A stretch of 64,000 bases of DNA from JAKQEM01 sp964391185. Lineage in GTDB: Bacteria; Patescibacteriota; Gracilibacteria; Peribacterales; Peribacteraceae. The notes below the pieces were generated by a model, which was given only the letters and a program-made list of their open reading frames with translations, was not told the DNA's origin and did not search any database. Each line of letters opens with the position of its first letter. Position 1 is the stretch's first letter. Both the position numbers and the translations under genes were made by a program. Below, one piece after another: positions 43,387 through 53,800 of the stretch. The stretch spans positions 124,001 through 188,000 of the forward strand of contig CAYMIX010000001.1 in assembly GCA_964391185.1 (NCBI GenBank), written 5' to 3'.

Positions 43387-45825
43387 TTACTCCAGAATCC
43401 TCATAAAGATCTGCGGGAGAGGCACTGCCGTTACGAGCGCCGCCGCCGCCGGGAATGTGCTGGGGAATGATGTGTACGTATTGGCGATGCTCCAACCGAA
43501 GTTGCGGACCGTGGTGTAGTTCGAGGGGAATCCCTGTACGGGGTTGATACCACCGACGGCAAAGCCGCGGAGTGTGACGGCGATGCTGTTATTGTTCACC
43601 GCAAGCCAGTACAAACCTGGCTGAATATGGAAGGGGAAGGTTGAGTTTGTTGCCGTGCAACCAGACGCGCAGATGGTACGCATACCTGTTGTGGTGGTTG
43701 TGACGGTTCCCGCGTCAAAGATCAACGTATCGGGGTATCCGTTGCCGCTATCGCGATAGAGCGCCACGCGCACTTCCGACGATGCTGCTGTCGTCTGCAC
43801 GGATACGGCCATGCCGTTGATGGACATTACTTTCTGCGCGATAAAGGGAAACGCGCGGATTGTCGCGGTCGTGGTGAATGTCGCCGCGGCCGTTGCCGTT
43901 CCGTTACTTGGCGATGTGTACCACTGGTTCATTGTCGTACCGACGGTGGTGTAGCCGCCGTTCAATCCGTAGCTGGATGAGTCGATGACCTGCCAGTTTG
44001 CGCCGTCACTTATCACCGTTACCTGCTGGCCGCGATTTGTTAGGCGCCAACCGGTAAGACGATCGATTTTTTGGCTCGACGTGGTGGCGATGACAACCGG
44101 GCGAATATTGCTTCCCACGGACGCGCTCGTTTTCTTGATCGTGTACTGTCGGCCATTGATGCCCACGGCCGTTGGCAATGTAAGCGTGATCATCGATGAT
44201 CCGGATGCGAAGATAATCTGATCACTTTCATTGATAGAACCCGTCGCTGTCGCGATGCGAATGGACGTGGCGAATGTTCCGCTGGCGGTGAGGCTGGAAT
44301 GGGGCGAAGCGGTATTCACACCTACTTTCTTCGTCCCGTTGGCATAGATTGTTGGCTCCGCATTGCCCGGGGCGCGCAACACAAGAACGCCGGAGCTCGC
44401 AAGCCTACTTGAGGCATGAATGGTTGCACCGGATATGGTGCCGATCACTTCCGCCTTCACGCCGCTGTCCACAGTCGTGGTGCCAATGCCCACTTGATCG
44501 CCCGCCGTATCCAAGCGGACAACGCCGCCGTCATCGGTCCATCCGCCTCCGCCTCCGGTGCTTCCCCCGGTCTGGTCCGTGCCGCAGGAGAAGCGGCCGG
44601 TTGTACTGTCCCAGAGGAGCTTGCTCGTGGCGCCCGTGTCACAGTCTGCAAGCCCTACTCCCTGCAGCGATCCCCCGATGTAGAGCGATGCACCAGAGCC
44701 CTGCCCTTCCCACACGAGCGAGCCGCTTGAACGGAAGGAATCTTTGCTATACACCACGCTGCCGGAAATCGTTCCTACTACTTCGAGCGGATTGTCCGGT
44801 GCGGTCGTACGAATACCAATGCGGTTATTTAGTGCATCAACGGAGAATGTATCGGTATCGATCGAGAAGGCATTCGCTGCATTCGTCACGCCAAAGTTTG
44901 TGGCATTCGCAAAGCTCCATGTGCCAGCATTCACTGTAATTGCATCGCCGATTGCATCGCCAAATGTCAGGTCTTCTGCAAATGTCGCGTTTCCCGAGAC
45001 GAACAATGTTTTTCCCGATGCCGATCCTTCCCAGACAAGAGAACCAGAGGACCGGAGAGCGTCATTGCCATACACCGTCGCACCAGACATCACGCCGCGC
45101 ACGTTCATAAGTGCTGTGCCCGTCGGCGAATGTGTGCTGCCATTCTGAATAACCAATGTGCCCGTCATCGTGTCTCCCGCTGTGTTCACATAGCGAGTGT
45201 CGCTCAAGCGCAACACGCCACCGGAGAATGATGATGTGCCAACTTCCGGAGTGCCAGCACCACCTGTCTGGTCCGTGCCGCAGGAGAAGCGGCCGGTTGA
45301 ACTGTCCCAGAGGAGCTTGCTCGTGGCACCTGTGTCACAGTCCACTAAGCCGAACCCCTGCAATATCGATCCAGAAAGTGTCGTGTTTTGTTCAATCGCC
45401 AGCGAGCCGGAGACAGAAAGGCCACCTGTCAACCTGAGGGCAGACCCAGAAATAGTACCCACTACTTCGAGCTGCGTTTCAGGTACGTTGCTTGTACCGA
45501 CGCCGAGCTTGCCAAGGAAGTAGGAGTTGCCTCCCATGATCGTTAGCGCGCTACCCGATGCAGTACCTTGGATATCCAGATCATCCGTGAACACGAATTT
45601 GCCAGAGGTTTGATTGAAACGCAGATACTCTCCCAACGTCGAGCCGAAGCGCAAACTGATTGTGTCGGATCCCGATGCCAAGCCGTAGTCATCGATTGTT
45701 TCAAAGTACTCGCTCGTACTTGAATCGTAGGTGATGGCTGTTGCCAGGCTCACCTTGGAAGCCAGGAGCAACATCACGAGCATACTCGCCACTACCCGCC
45801 GTTGTGTTCTGTATGTGTGTACCAT
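43387..45825 (-). CDS. Secreted tail-fibre-like adhesin (812 aa)
   Basis: The protein has a signal peptide (about 1-30) and repeated modules typical of tail-fibre proteins: Gly-Val/Ile-Gly-Thr...Pro-Glu-Thr-Gln-Leu-Glu-Val-Val-Gly, Arg-Ser-Ser-Gly-Ser-Leu-Val-Trp-Glu-Gly, and two near-identical Cys modules (Asp-Cys-Asp-Thr...Leu-Leu-Trp-Asp...Phe-Ser-Cys-Gly-Thr-Asp-Gln-Thr-Gly-Gly) encoded near 44568-44645 and 45262-45340. A distinct C-terminal domain (about 610-812) with a Cys pair may be the binding tip. Paralogous to the 45999 product. Confidence 0.75.
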   Translation of the reverse strand: MVHTYRTQRRVVASMLVMLLLASKVSLATAITYDSSTSEYFETIDDYGLASGSDTISLRFGSTLGEYLRFNQTSGKFVFTDDLDIQGTASGSALTIMGGNSYFLGKLGVGTSNVPETQLEVVGTISGSALRLTGGLSVSGSLAIEQNTTLSGSILQGFGLVDCDTGATSKLLWDSSTGRFSCGTDQTGGAGTPEVGTSSFSGGVLRLSDTRYVNTAGDTMTGTLVIQNGSTHSPTGTALMNVRGVMSGATVYGNDALRSSGSLVWEGSASGKTLFVSGNATFAEDLTFGDAIGDAITVNAGTWSFANATNFGVTNAANAFSIDTDTFSVDALNNRIGIRTTAPDNPLEVVGTISGSVVYSKDSFRSSGSLVWEGQGSGASLYIGGSLQGVGLADCDTGATSKLLWDSTTGRFSCGTDQTGGSTGGGGGWTDDGGVVRLDTAGDQVGIGTTTVDSGVKAEVIGTISGATIHASSRLASSGVLVLRAPGNAEPTIYANGTKKVGVNTASPHSSLTASGTFATSIRIATATGSINESDQIIFASGSSMITLTLPTAVGINGRQYTIKKTSASVGSNIRPVVIATTSSQKIDRLTGWRLTNRGQQVTVISDGANWQVIDSSSYGLNGGYTTVGTTMNQWYTSPSNGTATAAATFTTTATIRAFPFIAQKVMSINGMAVSVQTTAASSEVRVALYRDSGNGYPDTLIFDAGTVTTTTTGMRTICASGCTATNSTFPFHIQPGLYWLAVNNNSIAVTLRGFAVGGINPVQGFPSNYTTVRNFGWSIANTYTSFPSTFPAAAALVTAVPLPQIFMRILE

Positions 45826-45836
45826 GGAATCCGATC

Positions 45837-45847
45837 ATTATAGCACA
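45837..45847 (-). promoter_or_regulatory. Extended -10 (TGCTATAAT) of the 43387 adhesin gene
   Basis: On the minus strand TGC precedes a perfect TATAAT (45842-45837), eleven bases from the ATG. No clear -35 is present; an extended -10 promoter is likely. Confidence 0.6.
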
Positions 45848-45998
45848 AAATGGCAGTTTGATCCCGTGTAATGATTTGCAAAACACTCAGATATGTTGCA
45901 TCAACGTACGTTGTCGAATTTACTTTGCAAAACATGTTTACATTCCTGCAAACACAAAAATTTCTTGCGTATATCAAATAATATTTTGTATTAAACAA

Positions 45999-48900
45999 TT
46001 ATCTGTCCGCTTCGACGTATAACTGTTGCATGCGGATATTTTTTGCGGCGGTGGTCTGCGTCTCCACGCCGAGAACGATGCGTACTGCCGTGCTGGTCGT
46101 CGGCAAGTTGCTACCCGTCGTGCCCGTGGCGCTCGTGCCGTCGGTCACGTTGCGGATTTCCCATGTGACCGTCGAGCATTGTTTTTCGCAGAAAAACATC
46201 AGGTCATAGACTTTGTTTGCAGTGAACGCGACGCCGGTATTGACTACGTTGGCAGTTGTGTTGTCTTTGGTGCGGAACTGCCAGTTGGTATCGCCGCGTG
46301 CGGTGCTGAACTGGAATCCGATGTGGTTGCCCGCGGGGTTGTCGGCACCGACCATGGTGGCGATTGTCTGGTCAGCCATGCCGGCGTACACGCGGATGCT
46401 TGTCGTATCCACTACGCCGACACGCCCCGCGAAGAAGAATCCGTTGGCGCCTGTCGTGCTGCCGCGGAACCACGTTGTGTTTGCCGAGCTGGTACCCGCT
46501 TCGTCTCCTGATGTCGTAGTTGTGGCGAAGTTTGTCATGTAGCCGAACGTCTGGTCCGCAGCAGGGTGCGATACGGTAGTGTCGTTGGTGACGGTGGTTC
46601 CATAGCCGTTCACCGTGGTGCCGCCGCCGGTTGTGAGGGTCATGATCATGTTGTTAAAGAGGCTCGGTTGTAGCGGATTCGCGGCACCGCTGAATGTGTT
46701 ACGCACCATGGCCATCGTGCGATTTGCCAAGTTTTCGCCGTAGAGCCCTACTGTATTGGCTGGGACGAGTGAACCAGGATCACTGCGGGATCCCAGCAGC
46801 AACATGCCGCTGCCGCCAATGCGCAATGCGGGACGCGTGATATCGGTGGTGACGAGCGGTACTGCGCCACTGCCGGAAATCACGAGAGATTTTCCGGACA
46901 TGCTTCCCAGTACTTCGAGTGTTGTTTCGGGCGCGGTTGTTCCGATACCGATCCTATCGTTCTGCGCGTCAATCGAGAGCGTGTTCGTATCGAACGAGAG
47001 TCCGTTCACTCCGCCGCTCAATGCAAAGTTTGTGTCGTTGGCAAATGTCCATGCCCCCGCATTCACCGTAATCGCGTCGCCGATTGCATCGCCGAACGTG
47101 AGATTCCCATCCACGATCAGTTGTCCGCTGGCGGTGAGAGTTCCGTGAACATCAGCATTGCCGTCGATGCGCAGCGCAGAACCGGAGATAGTGCCGAACG
47201 CTTTCAGAATAGGGTTCGCTCCTGCGTTCTGAGAGCGGAGTACGAGCGCAGAACCGGACTGTGCAAAGATGGCGCTCTGTCCTTGTGCTTGGAGACCTCC
47301 TGCGCCGGCCATGATGCTGTCGCCGCGCACCTGTCCTTGTGCGATCATATCGGTCTTACTCTGGATGGAACCTGCTTCGAGTGCACTTACTTGGAGTGTG
47401 GAAAGCTCGGTACCTCCGATATCGACGATGCGGACCGAGGGGGTGCCAAAGTTTGCGACGTACGCGTAGCGACCGGAGACGGTGACAGAGATTGGACCAC
47501 TTAGGTTCGTCGCGTCCTTCACGCCTGCGACGATGACGGGTGCGGCAGGGTTGCTGACATCGATGATGCGCAGCGAGTTGTCTGTATTGTTTACGACGTA
47601 CGCGTAGCGACCGGAGACAGCGACGGAGCGTGCAGCGTCCAAGTTCGTCGCGTCCTTCACACCTCCGACGATGACGGGTGCGGCAGGGTTACTGACATCG
47701 ATGATGCGGAGCGAGTCGTCAATATTGTTTGCGACGTACGCGTAGCGACCGGCGATGGCGACGGAAGTGATACCGTCCAAGTTCGTCGCGTCCTTCACAC
47801 CTCCGACGATGACGGGTGCGGTGGGGTTGCTCACATCGATGATGCGGAGCGAGTCGTCGACAAAGCTTGCGACGTACGCGTAGCGACCGGAGACAGCGAC
47901 GGAGCGTGGAGCGTCCAAGTTCGTCGCGTCCTTCACACCTCCAACGATGACGGGTGCGGCAGGGTTACTGACATCGATGATACGGAGCGAGTCGTCGGTC
48001 GAGTTTGCGACGTACGCGTAGCGACCGGCGACAGCGACAGCGTTTGCAGCGTCCAAGTTCGTCGCGTCCTTCACACCTCCAACGATGACGGGTGCGGCAG
48101 GGTTACTGACATCGATGATACGGAGCGAGTCGTCGGTCGAGTTTGCGACGTACGCGTAGCGACCGGCGACAGCGACAGCGTTTGCAGCGTCCAAGTTCGT
48201 CGCGTCCTTCACACCTCCAACGATGACGGGTGCGGCAGGGTTACTGACATCGATGATACGGAGCGAGTCGTCTTCATTGTTTGTGACGTACGCGTAGCGA
48301 CCTGCGACAGCGACAGCGTTTACACCGTCCAGGTTCGTCGCGTCCTGCACAACTCCGACGAAGACAGGTGCGGCAGGGTTACTGACATCGATGATGCGGA
48401 GCGAGTCATCGTTATAGTTTGCGGTGTACGCGTAGCGGCCGGAGACAGCAATGGAGTATATACCGGCTAAGCTTGCACCCTGCACGCCTCCAACGATGAC
48501 TGACGTGGACGGCGGTGCGGCACCAGAGAGATTGTCTGATACCCGACGAACATTGGTTCCGTCACTACGGAAGGTGATGGAACCGTGTTGGTTCAGGATC
48601 GTGACATTGCTGCTCGTATCGATCAGCTCCGATCCAAAACCATCGATAGTGATGGTGCCCGTACCAGAGTCAACCTTCTTCACTTCGATAAATTCACCTG
48701 TATTACCAGCTGCCGTTGGCAGTGTGATCGTGCGATTTGCAGCACCTGTCGTGACGAGGACGGTGTAGCCCCAGTCAGTGGCGGAAGCATTGGCATTCGT
48801 GACCGTTTGAATTGTTGTGCCGCCGCCCGTTTGGTCCGTGCCGCATGAGAAGCGCTTGGCCGTGGCATCCCACAACAGTTTGGAGGTACCGGATGTATCA

Positions 48901-49862
48901 CAATCCTGGAGGCCAGCTCCTTCCAGCGATGTTCCGAGGTAGAGAGATGAACCGGAAGCCGCTCCTTCAAAGACCAACGATCCCGAGGACCGTACGCTCG
49001 TATTTCCGTAGAGCATGCTTCCGGAAACAGATCCCACCACTTCCAACTTTGTCTCTGGAGCCGTGCTTCCAATACCCACATTACCCTCCGTGGTGATACG
49101 CATTCGTTCCTCGCGCGTAGTCGAGGAGAGTGGAGTTGTTTCCAACGTGAGATAGGCCGCGCGCGACGCAAGGTTGCCCCATGCCTCTCCCGCAAAGCCT
49201 CGTATGAGTGCTCCGAGCCGAACTACTCCTGCTGAATCGTAGGCGCCAAAACTCATATCGCCCAAGCGTTGGTCTGCTGCGGTCGGCGTTTTTCGGAGCA
49301 ATCCCTGGAAGCTGCCCCCTCCGCCGTTCGTCACGGGAGTTCCGCTAAAAATTGTACGTACAGTTGCATTGCTTGCTTCCGCCCATACTTCCAAGGGGAC
49401 GGTCGCCGCAGTCATGGTGCCGATGTTGACGTTTCCCACCAAACTCGACGTGCCTGAGATAGCAATACTTTTGCCGGATCCCGCCCCTTCCCACACAAGG
49501 GAACCGGAAGAACGTAGTGCTCTTTGTGCAAAGATTGTTGTACCAGAGAAGGTGCCCGTTGCTTCCGCATTTCCCTGGACATACAAGTCATCATCAAACT
49601 GGAAGCGCAATAAGCTGCGGTTGTATGTGAGCGATTTATTGATCGTTTCTCCGAAGCGCAGCACGACGTTCGCACTTGTGTCAGCATCGTCGATCACCTG
49701 AAACGATTCCGTATTCACCAAGAGCGCGGGGCCCCATGAGGAAGCTGCGCCAACCTTTTCGATGGAAAAATCCCCCATCGCCATCCACACACACAGCGAG
49801 AGAGTGAGTACTGTGGATGTGCGGCGTATGAGCCCTGAATGAATGGGTGTGTTTGTTTGCAT
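45999..49862 (-). CDS. Giant secreted adhesin with eight LVIVD repeats (1287 aa)
   Basis: The ATG at 49862 opens a signal peptide (about 1-40). The same Ser-Ser-Trp...Leu-Leu-Val-Asn-Thr-Glu-Ser-Phe block as in the 38368 product follows, then fibre modules (Gly-Ile-Gly-Ser/Thr-Thr-Ala-Pro-Glu-Thr), a Cys module, and a phage-tail-like segment. Eight 46-residue LVIVD repeats (DNA 47412-48502) probably form a beta propeller. More fibre modules and a C-terminal lectin-like domain of about 200 residues with a Cys-Glu-Lys-Gln-Cys loop complete it. Two propeller units are identical in DNA, a sign of recent duplication. Confidence 0.8.
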   Translation of the reverse strand: MQTNTPIHSGLIRRTSTVLTLSLCVWMAMGDFSIEKVGAASSWGPALLVNTESFQVIDDADTSANVVLRFGETINKSLTYNRSLLRFQFDDDLYVQGNAEATGTFSGTTIFAQRALRSSGSLVWEGAGSGKSIAISGTSSLVGNVNIGTMTAATVPLEVWAEASNATVRTIFSGTPVTNGGGGSFQGLLRKTPTAADQRLGDMSFGAYDSAGVVRLGALIRGFAGEAWGNLASRAAYLTLETTPLSSTTREERMRITTEGNVGIGSTAPETKLEVVGSVSGSMLYGNTSVRSSGSLVFEGAASGSSLYLGTSLEGAGLQDCDTSGTSKLLWDATAKRFSCGTDQTGGGTTIQTVTNANASATDWGYTVLVTTGAANRTITLPTAAGNTGEFIEVKKVDSGTGTITIDGFGSELIDTSSNVTILNQHGSITFRSDGTNVRRVSDNLSGAAPPSTSVIVGGVQGASLAGIYSIAVSGRYAYTANYNDDSLRIIDVSNPAAPVFVGVVQDATNLDGVNAVAVAGRYAYVTNNEDDSLRIIDVSNPAAPVIVGGVKDATNLDAANAVAVAGRYAYVANSTDDSLRIIDVSNPAAPVIVGGVKDATNLDAANAVAVAGRYAYVANSTDDSLRIIDVSNPAAPVIVGGVKDATNLDAPRSVAVSGRYAYVASFVDDSLRIIDVSNPTAPVIVGGVKDATNLDGITSVAIAGRYAYVANNIDDSLRIIDVSNPAAPVIVGGVKDATNLDAARSVAVSGRYAYVVNNTDNSLRIIDVSNPAAPVIVAGVKDATNLSGPISVTVSGRYAYVANFGTPSVRIVDIGGTELSTLQVSALEAGSIQSKTDMIAQGQVRGDSIMAGAGGLQAQGQSAIFAQSGSALVLRSQNAGANPILKAFGTISGSALRIDGNADVHGTLTASGQLIVDGNLTFGDAIGDAITVNAGAWTFANDTNFALSGGVNGLSFDTNTLSIDAQNDRIGIGTTAPETTLEVLGSMSGKSLVISGSGAVPLVTTDITRPALRIGGSGMLLLGSRSDPGSLVPANTVGLYGENLANRTMAMVRNTFSGAANPLQPSLFNNMIMTLTTGGGTTVNGYGTTVTNDTTVSHPAADQTFGYMTNFATTTTSGDEAGTSSANTTWFRGSTTGANGFFFAGRVGVVDTTSIRVYAGMADQTIATMVGADNPAGNHIGFQFSTARGDTNWQFRTKDNTTANVVNTGVAFTANKVYDLMFFCEKQCSTVTWEIRNVTDGTSATGTTGSNLPTTSTAVRIVLGVETQTTAAKNIRMQQLYVEADR
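47412..48502 (-). repeat. Tandem 138-bp repeats coding LVIVD units
   Basis: Eight units of 138 bp encode Gly-Arg-Tyr-Ala-Tyr-Val...Ser-Leu-Arg-Ile-Ile-Asp-Val-Ser-Asn-Pro. The units at about 47934-48071 and 48072-48209 appear identical base for base, while the outer units have diverged. Confidence 0.9.
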
Positions 49863-49874
49863 GAGAATCCCTTT

Positions 49875-49880
49875 ATTATA
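49875..49880 (-). promoter_or_regulatory. -10 box of the 45999 adhesin gene
   Basis: TATAAT in the context GGCTATAAT, twelve bases before the ATG, with AAGACA 17 bases upstream. It matches the GCTATAAT pattern of the other adhesin promoters. Confidence 0.55.
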
Positions 49881-50001
49881 GCCGAAAACAGCTTCTTTGT
49901 CTTGGGTATAAACTTGCAAATATATATTTATATTGCTTGATATAATATCATGAATAAGGCTGCTTTTTTGGGTCAAGATAGCTACAATTCGCCATACACG
50001 A

Positions 50002-50019
50002 AGGCGCTTAGCTCAGTTG
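50002..50019 (+). pseudogene. Partial tRNA-Trp copy (first 18 bases)
   Basis: AGGCGCTTAGCTCAGTTG is identical to the 5' end of the tRNA-Trp gene at 50097, then diverges. It has no matching 3' half. It may be a remnant of integration, or of duplication at the tRNA. Confidence 0.6.
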
Positions 50020-50096
50020 ACCGCCGAGGGCTTGCCCGAGGCGTCAGAAGAGAAATACGCTCGGTTGTATTCATATCACGGGGAAATAATGGTTAT

Positions 50097-50172
50097 AGGC
50101 GCTTAGCTCAGTTGGTAGAGCGTCGGTCTCCAAAACCGAAGGTCGTAGGTTCGATCCCTACAGCGCCTGCCA
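50097..50172 (+). tRNA. trnW: tRNA-Trp (CCA anticodon)
   Basis: The 76-base cloverleaf is complete: acceptor AGGCGCT/AGCGCCT, D arm GCTC/GAGC, anticodon stem with loop CTCCAAA, T arm GTAGG/CCTAC with TTCGATC, discriminator G and an encoded CCA end. The final A starts a perfect 20-base palindrome. Confidence 0.95.
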
Positions 50173-50267
50173 CGTCAGCTTAAGCTGACGTGGCCTGCCA
50201 ACACCTTAAGCTGACGTCTCTTCCAATTCCTTAAGCTGACGTCTCTTCCAACACCTTAAGCTGACGT
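50172..50267. repeat. Palindrome and four direct repeats (TTAAGCTGACGT) after tRNA-Trp
   Basis: ACGTCAGCTTAAGCTGACGT (50172-50191) is a perfect palindrome. Its right half recurs at 50206, 50231 and 50256 with spacing 25-26, separated by two alternating fillers (GGCCTGCCA and CTCTTCCA). No further gene lies in 50173-50549. Confidence 0.85.
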
Positions 50268-50402
50268 GGCCTGCCACTTTGCCAGCTCTCATCTGCCAGC
50301 GTGCGATTTTGCTTCTTCATCCTCGTCTTTTCCGGTGAGCACGTCCCGTTGGGATACCTTGATATCTTTCTGTAATCGATGAAGGGGGCGAGTTATCATT
50401 TT

Positions 50403-50461
50403 CCCCACAAAACATCATCGTGTTGGGGTTGTTCTATAAGGGCATAGAACATATTTTTTTG
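50403..50461 (+). terminator. Double hairpin terminator
   Basis: CCCCACA pairs imperfectly with TGTTGGGG (50403-50428). GTTCTAT/ATAGAAC (50431-50450) follows and then a T-rich tract. It could end the tRNA-Trp transcript. Confidence 0.65.
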
Positions 50462-50549
50462 TTGAATAGAAAGGGAAAAGTAGGCGCCGATGTTTTTTTC
50501 TTGCGCGCACATTGCATCAAATAACAATTAGGACTTCTAAGATGCACGT

Positions 50550-50834
50550 ATGTGGTATTTCTATGTTCTTCAAAGCAATGTGAATTCAAATTATTTCTAC
50601 AAAGGATCTACCGGCAATCTGCAGAGGAGATTGATGCAGCACCAATCCGGTGAAACGGAATCGCTTCGTCCGTATCTTCCTGTTCGACTTGTCTATTACG
50701 AAGCATATGTCACAGAAAAAGCCGCTCGACATCGGGAGAAGTCTGTCAAATGTAGCGGAGCCGTATGGGGAGCTCTGATGGGACGTGTTAAGACAAGTCT
50801 CTGTATGGAATTTTCAGGAACTCCTATCGACTGA
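50550..50834 (+). CDS. GIY-YIG domain protein (UPF0213-like)
   Basis: The 94-residue protein is a single GIY-YIG nuclease-fold domain: Trp-Tyr-Phe-Tyr-Val-Leu-Gln-Ser (2-9), Tyr-x-Gly-Ser-Thr (about 17-21), Arg-Arg-Leu-x-x-His, and Tyr-Tyr-Glu-Ala-Tyr. The common Arg-Glu-Lys then lacks the usual Tyr-Leu-Lys pattern (here Ser-Val-Lys-Cys). Such small proteins are widespread in CPR and phages; the substrate is unknown. Confidence 0.8.
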   Translation: MWYFYVLQSNVNSNYFYKGSTGNLQRRLMQHQSGETESLRPYLPVRLVYYEAYVTEKAARHREKSVKCSGAVWGALMGRVKTSLCMEFSGTPID

Positions 50835-50859
50835 AAAGGCACTTTCGTGGTATCATGTC

Positions 50860-53800
50860 ATGATGCCCTCAGACCATCAGGAGCCATCGGCGGGGATGGA
50901 TGAAAACCCAAGAGAGGAAGGGCTGTCGGAATCTATGCGCATTCGCGTACGGCAAAATGCGGAGTGTATGTGTGAGAATATTATGCAAAATCCTGTGCAA
51001 TGCATACGTTCTCCTAGTAGCACGAGCATGATCCTCGATGCGCTGATCAGCACAGATAATGAAGTGAATGAGATGCAGAAGCAGGAGGCGCTTTGGCTTC
51101 TATTTGATGTGATCCTCGAACGTGTTGTGAAGATGGAAGAGCTTGATGATCTTCATGCGAGTGAGATGATTGCCGCATTTGAGCGTCAGTTTTTTACATC
51201 TGGTAACAAATATCCCTCGAGCATATTTGAGCAGCTTCGCGGCCCGTACAAGCTGATATTTGCATCACTCTTTTCGGCTCAGCCTGCCGTATCGAAAAAT
51301 TGGAGGATGCACATGCTGGAAGATGTTTTCTATAATCTTGGCCAGGCAAATCCTGATCAGACTGCTATTGATATTTGTCATGTACTCCAGCATCAGGAAG
51401 ATCCTGTTTCCGTTTTGGACGCTATTGATTTTATCAGGAGTCTTGCAGCTTATGCGGTAAAAAATGAGGCGCCCAGCGACGACGATATTGTCCATGTGCT
51501 GCAGCAAACACTGAATCATTTTCTGCGACATTCATGTGTGCTTGTCCGCCATGCCGCTGCGGATGCCTTGTGGTATGTACAGCAGGCGCATAGCGACGAT
51601 GGTTTCGCCGTGAGCGATCGTGTTATTGAAAGTGGCCTGCCCGTTTTCGGATCTATCCGTAAGGATGATGAACATTTGAAACGTTGCATTCATGTTCCGG
51701 AAGCAGAAGATGATTCTTTTCTTTCCCGTATATCCAGCGATGCCATTGGCATCATCGACCGTCATGGGTTACTGCAGAGAATGTGCATCGATGTACGCCC
51801 CGAACAACTCACTGAAAAAACGCATGCACCTGTGAAAGATATATTGCTGGCCATTCGTGCCTTGAGGCATGAGGATGAATCGCCAGTTCGATATCTAGGT
51901 TTAGCTCTACAGTGCGAAAAGACCGCATCAGCAGATTTTCTGAGATACGCCATTGCAGAATCGGGCACATCATTCAGTGACAAGGACTGGAGCAGGTTTG
52001 TGCATTACATACGCGAGGAGGGACGTATCAAGGAAGAATATGAGAAACTTGTGACTGAACGTTATGGTGCTTTGGCGGAGCGTAATAGGGAAAACATTGT
52101 TTCAAGTTGTTCGATGCTCGATAAGCTTCTGCATCAGCACCCCGATATCAGTACTTCTTTGGAGCTTTTCAATTCGGATCTTCTTGCAGATTTTGATGCA
52201 GCCATGCGGTATGGAGATCATCTCCACGCGCTGGAACATGCGTACAACCTTGCTCTGATACTGGAGAGCCGTGGGCAGATGATGGGGATACTCGCGCCTG
52301 ATTGTTTGGCTGGCCGAAATTTTTCCCGCGTGCTTCAATTGCTTGAGCAAACATGGGCGCTCGTGGCGAAAGGTGCCGATGAACTTGCGGTGGAGTTGAA
52401 TGTAAAAAAAGAGGCAATGGATATGCCGCAGCATGCAGATTTTCCATGGATGCAGGAGATTGGTGAATCTTTGAGTCAAAGCGCATCTCTACGAACGCAT
52501 ATGCGTGACTACTTCCGTAAGCGTCTTGCAGAAGAGCGGGGCGTCATGCCTGTTTTGCATGCGCGTCCGGTTTCCACTCTGAAGAAAGAGCAGACACTAC
52601 TGCCTTTCGGCGAGGCTGGTATCAGCACAGCGCTTATCCAGCAGATGAATCGTCCGGCAATCAGACAAAAAATCGAAGGGGATTTGGGGATTTCCCTGGC
52701 AGATATTCCCCTTCGTTCACAGATTCATTTGCTGAGATTTTTGGCGGATAAAGATTCGGTGATATTTGATCGGCTTCGATCTGTCCTACAAAAGCATCCC
52801 ACGCATTCAAAAAATATTCTTCTTTCATTCCTCGCCTGTAGCGAAGACCAGGAAATGGGAAACATTATTTTAGCATTGGCAGCATATCCGGAGCTTCTGG
52901 TAGCGCTAGATCGGTACGGGGATATGGCAAAAAATGCCGAAGCACTCACAGCAAACCTTGCGTCACTGACGCATGGAACAGGTAAGTCGCAATTTGATTC
53001 GTTACATTTTTATCGTCAGCTGATTGTGCAGAGTAATCGTACGTTGCGCGATGCAGTGCGGATGATTCACGAGAGCCCGGAGAAGGCCGAAGAAGTAGGG
53101 CAACTGTGTGCAGATCACGTGCGCTTCTCACAAGATCGAGTCGGACTTCTTCATGCGATAGTACGCACATTGCCACGAGCAGAGGTGACATCAATGGATC
53201 TCATAAAATTACCGTTGGTAACAATTACAGAAGGTCTAGTCTCAGAGATTGGTGTGTCGCCTGCTGTGCGCGGTATGACACGAGCGGCGTTTCCTTCAGA
53301 GACAGACCAGCAGGAATTCTCCGCTTTTATAAAACGAGAAGGAGCGGTGCTTACCGTAAGCCTTTGTGAAGATCATGCGCTTGGCATGTTCGGGTCCGAG
53401 CCTCTTGCAGATGGTCGCGTACGTCACATCGATTGGTACTGTACAAACAAAGAAGGACCGGTTCGCGGGCTTGCAGAGCCAACACTGCGCACAGCCCTTC
53501 ATCGCATCGATCAATCGCAGATGCTCACCTGCGTGGCCTCACCGGAGAGCGCCTCTTGTGAGACATTCATTGAGCACGCCGGTATGGTTGCGTGCGGCGT
53601 CACAGAACCTGGCGAATACGAAGGGCAATATCTCCGGTTGCGTCGCGTATCTTCGGATGCAGGTCTTCATGGCCGAGCCCTACATCCTGAGCAAATCGAC
53701 GTATTGCGTACGCTTGCACAAAACGGCAATGGTCAGGTTGTACGATCAGACATTGACGGTACCGAATACGCCGCCTGCATCGCGGAATCTGATTCGGTCG

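Noticed and set aside
50172..50267. CRISPR array
   Set aside because: Only four short units with 13-14 base fillers that repeat themselves; no cas genes.
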